DNA of 64,000 nt, from the NCBI RefSeq assembly GCF_009720525.1, contig NZ_CP043930.1:5964001-6028000 (forward strand), written 5' to 3'. A program made the translations under genes and the position numbers. Shown here in pieces: positions 62,717 to 64,000 of the stretch (position 1 is its first letter; the number at the start of each line of letters is the position of its first letter). The DNA comes from Gimesia benthica. GTDB lineage: Bacteria > Planctomycetota > Planctomycetia > Planctomycetales > Planctomycetaceae. A model generated the notes under the pieces. The model was not told the DNA's origin. It made no database searches and worked only from the letters and a program-made list of their open reading frames with translations.

Positions 62717-64000
62717 TTAGTTCAGAAAGCCGAGCCAGCGTTTCTTCTGATCGTCGTTGAGCTGCTTTTCCTCGGGAACCGCTTCGTCTTCGCCACGTTC
62801 GAGGTTCAGACCAAGCTGTTTTTCCTTTTTGCGAATCTGTTCTTCGCGGTTTTGCAGCATCAGTTCGGTACGGGAGAGACGTGCCCGTTCGATTGAGATC
62901 TCGACTTCGGCCAGTCCCAGGTTGTGTTCCAGATCGTGCTGCAGTGTCTGCAGATGTTTCACCAGCTCTTCAGGTGCGTTGTTGATGGCTTCCCAGTTGA
63001 CCGGGATCACAGCGGTTTCGGCTTCTCTCAGACGTTTGATCAACAGCCCGATGTATTGATCCCGTTCCCGAATGGCTGCGGTCAGATCTCCATGCGAAGC
63101 CTGGTCATAGTCAATTTCAGCGGGGGCGTCCGGCAAGGGAGGCTTGTAGCTGGACAGGGTACGACCGGTTCCACCAGAGAGCAGGGCACTGTTTTGTGCG
63201 ACGGGTTCTGGTTGAGGCACTGGAGGTGCAGGTGCTTTTTTATCCGGCAGATCACTGGAGACATCGACTCCCTGACCTGAGAGCAGTTTCTGCTTCATGG
63301 CTTCCCAGCCACTCACATTCGGATCCGCAGCTGGTTCGCTGAAGGCCTCGGGGGCTTCTTCTGGCTCAGGTGCCTGTTGTTCCACTTCGCTTTCCAGCGG
63401 ACTTTCTTCCACCGCAGGAACACTGGGTGCGGAAAGGTAATCCACAAGGGTAGACGGCTTCGCAGCGACGGGACCTTTTTCGAACCCGTCTTCGACCATC
63501 TTTTTGAGTTCGGCGATCTGCATTTCAATGCGGGCCAGGGAAGACTCGGTCTCCGCGCCCTGCATCTGTTCCATGAAGGCCTGCAGATCCTGTGCAATTT
63601 TCTGCTGCTCCTCGATTACTTCACGGGGAATGCCCCCCGAGACCGGCATCCCGCGGTCTGCACCGCTACGGTGCCGGCGATCGAGCTGTTCGGCGACCTG
63701 TTCCAGTCGCTCGGTGAGCATGACGACGAGCTGATCTTTTTCCTGCAGCTCGGTTTTGAGTGTCTGGACCTTTTGTTTTTCTGACGCCGAGAATTCCTGG
63801 TACTCGCGGCGGCTCTGTTCGAGTTCAGCCTCGACCTCGGAGAGTCGCCCGCTCAGATCGGTGACGAGCTGTGATTTTTCTGCGAGCTCCGCTTCCAGTT
63901 CTGCCAGACGGGGGCTCTCTGTTTCCGCGGGGTGTTGCTGGTTGTTCTGGCACCGCTCCAGTTCAGTGGCGACTTCGGTCAAGCGTTCCTTGAGTGTTTC
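62717..64000 (-). CDS. Coiled-coil protein, 5' end outside the window
   Basis: At least 427 residues; the frame stays open to the window edge and the true start is probably upstream. The N-terminal visible part (to about residue 150) is a long heptad-rich coiled coil (ELEAELAEKSQLVTDL and similar), then a Pro/Glu-rich low-complexity middle, and a second charged helical part near the C-terminus (SIERARLSRTELML, NREEQIRKKEKQLGL). It could be a structural or scaffolding protein. No family recognised. It converges on the sulfatase with a 14-base gap. Confidence 0.75.
   Translation of the reverse strand, partial: ETLKERLTEVATELERCQNNQQHPAETESPRLAELEAELAEKSQLVTDLSGRLSEVEAELEQSRREYQEFSASEKQKVQTLKTELQEKDQLVVMLTERLEQVAEQLDRRHRSGADRGMPVSGGIPREVIEEQQKIAQDLQAFMEQMQGAETESSLARIEMQIAELKKMVEDGFEKGPVAAKPSTLVDYLSAPSVPAVEESPLESEVEQQAPEPEEAPEAFSEPAADPNVSGWEAMKQKLLSGQGVDVSSDLPDKKAPAPPVPQPEPVAQNSALLSGGTGRTLSSYKPPLPDAPAEIDYDQASHGDLTAAIRERDQYIGLLIKRLREAETAVIPVNWEAINNAPEELVKHLQTLQHDLEHNLGLAEVEISIERARLSRTELMLQNREEQIRKKEKQLGLNLERGEDEAVPEEKQLNDDQKKRWLGFLN

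Noticed and set aside
1..64000. tRNA, rRNA, CRISPR arrays, insertion sequences, phage genes
   Set aside because: Looked for by eye; no cloverleaf-like sequence, regular spaced repeats, transposase or phage motifs found.

Overview
The window comes from a planctomycete, probably a Gimesia/Planctomyces-like member of the Planctomycetales. That placement is from memory of family distributions and was not searched. The markers are two giant surface proteins with the planctomycete LEPR-type N-terminal motif (here LEDRTLLS), GEVED domains, a DUF1501 plus DUF1549/DUF1553 gene pair, two secreted sulfatases, a PmoA-like (DUF6807) protein with amidohydrolases, and many Tat or Sec exported proteins. Base composition is moderate and coding is dense on both strands. 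I see no rRNA, tRNA, CRISPR array, insertion sequence or prophage.

Layout. 1-2.1 kb: small zinc-ribbon membrane protein, Maf-type NTP pyrophosphatase, tRNA-dihydrouridine synthase. 2.1-12.1 kb: two giant surface proteins on the minus strand, each with a metzincin-type zinc motif; the first is split by a single-base frameshift near 6295. 12.1-14.7 kb: a divergent, C-terminally truncated SecA paralogue. 14.7-22.3 kb: amidohydrolase pair with a PmoA-like protein, PhoD-type phosphatase, a membrane-anchored DUF11-like protein and a Tat-exported amidohydrolase. 23.3-28.7 kb: a GT2-GT4 glycosyltransferase fusion, a secreted alpha/beta hydrolase and a methyltransferase. 29-35 kb: glgC, sulfatase, a planctomycete membrane protein, and a DNA glycosylase (Fpg) whose zinc finger is lost to a frameshift. 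35-45 kb: heme-type sensor kinase, rlmB, nucleotide-sugar epimerase, a Wzc-like tyrosine kinase, and an NtrB/NtrC-type two-component pair whose regulator lacks the GAFTGA loop. 45-50 kb: glgA, galT-like and a GH57 glucanotransferase, forming with glgC an alpha-glucan storage theme. 50-53.4 kb: DUF1501 and DUF1549/1553. 53.6-58 kb: GntP-type permease with an extra soluble insert, a beta-propeller glycosidase-like secreted protein, and small membrane proteins. 58.4-61.1 kb: a phospholipid operon (CDP-alcohol phosphatidyltransferase, CdsA-like, PlsC-like). 61.1-64 kb: a second sulfatase and the 3' part of a coiled-coil protein running off the window.

Most promising for novelty: the motor-only SecA beside two giant LEPR-motif proteins (a possible dedicated export arrangement); a translationally coupled active/inactive amidohydrolase pair; and the NtrC-like regulator without its sigma-54 contact loop. 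Two independent single-base-scale frameshifts in otherwise well-preserved genes could be assembly errors and should be resolved before either gene is called broken.
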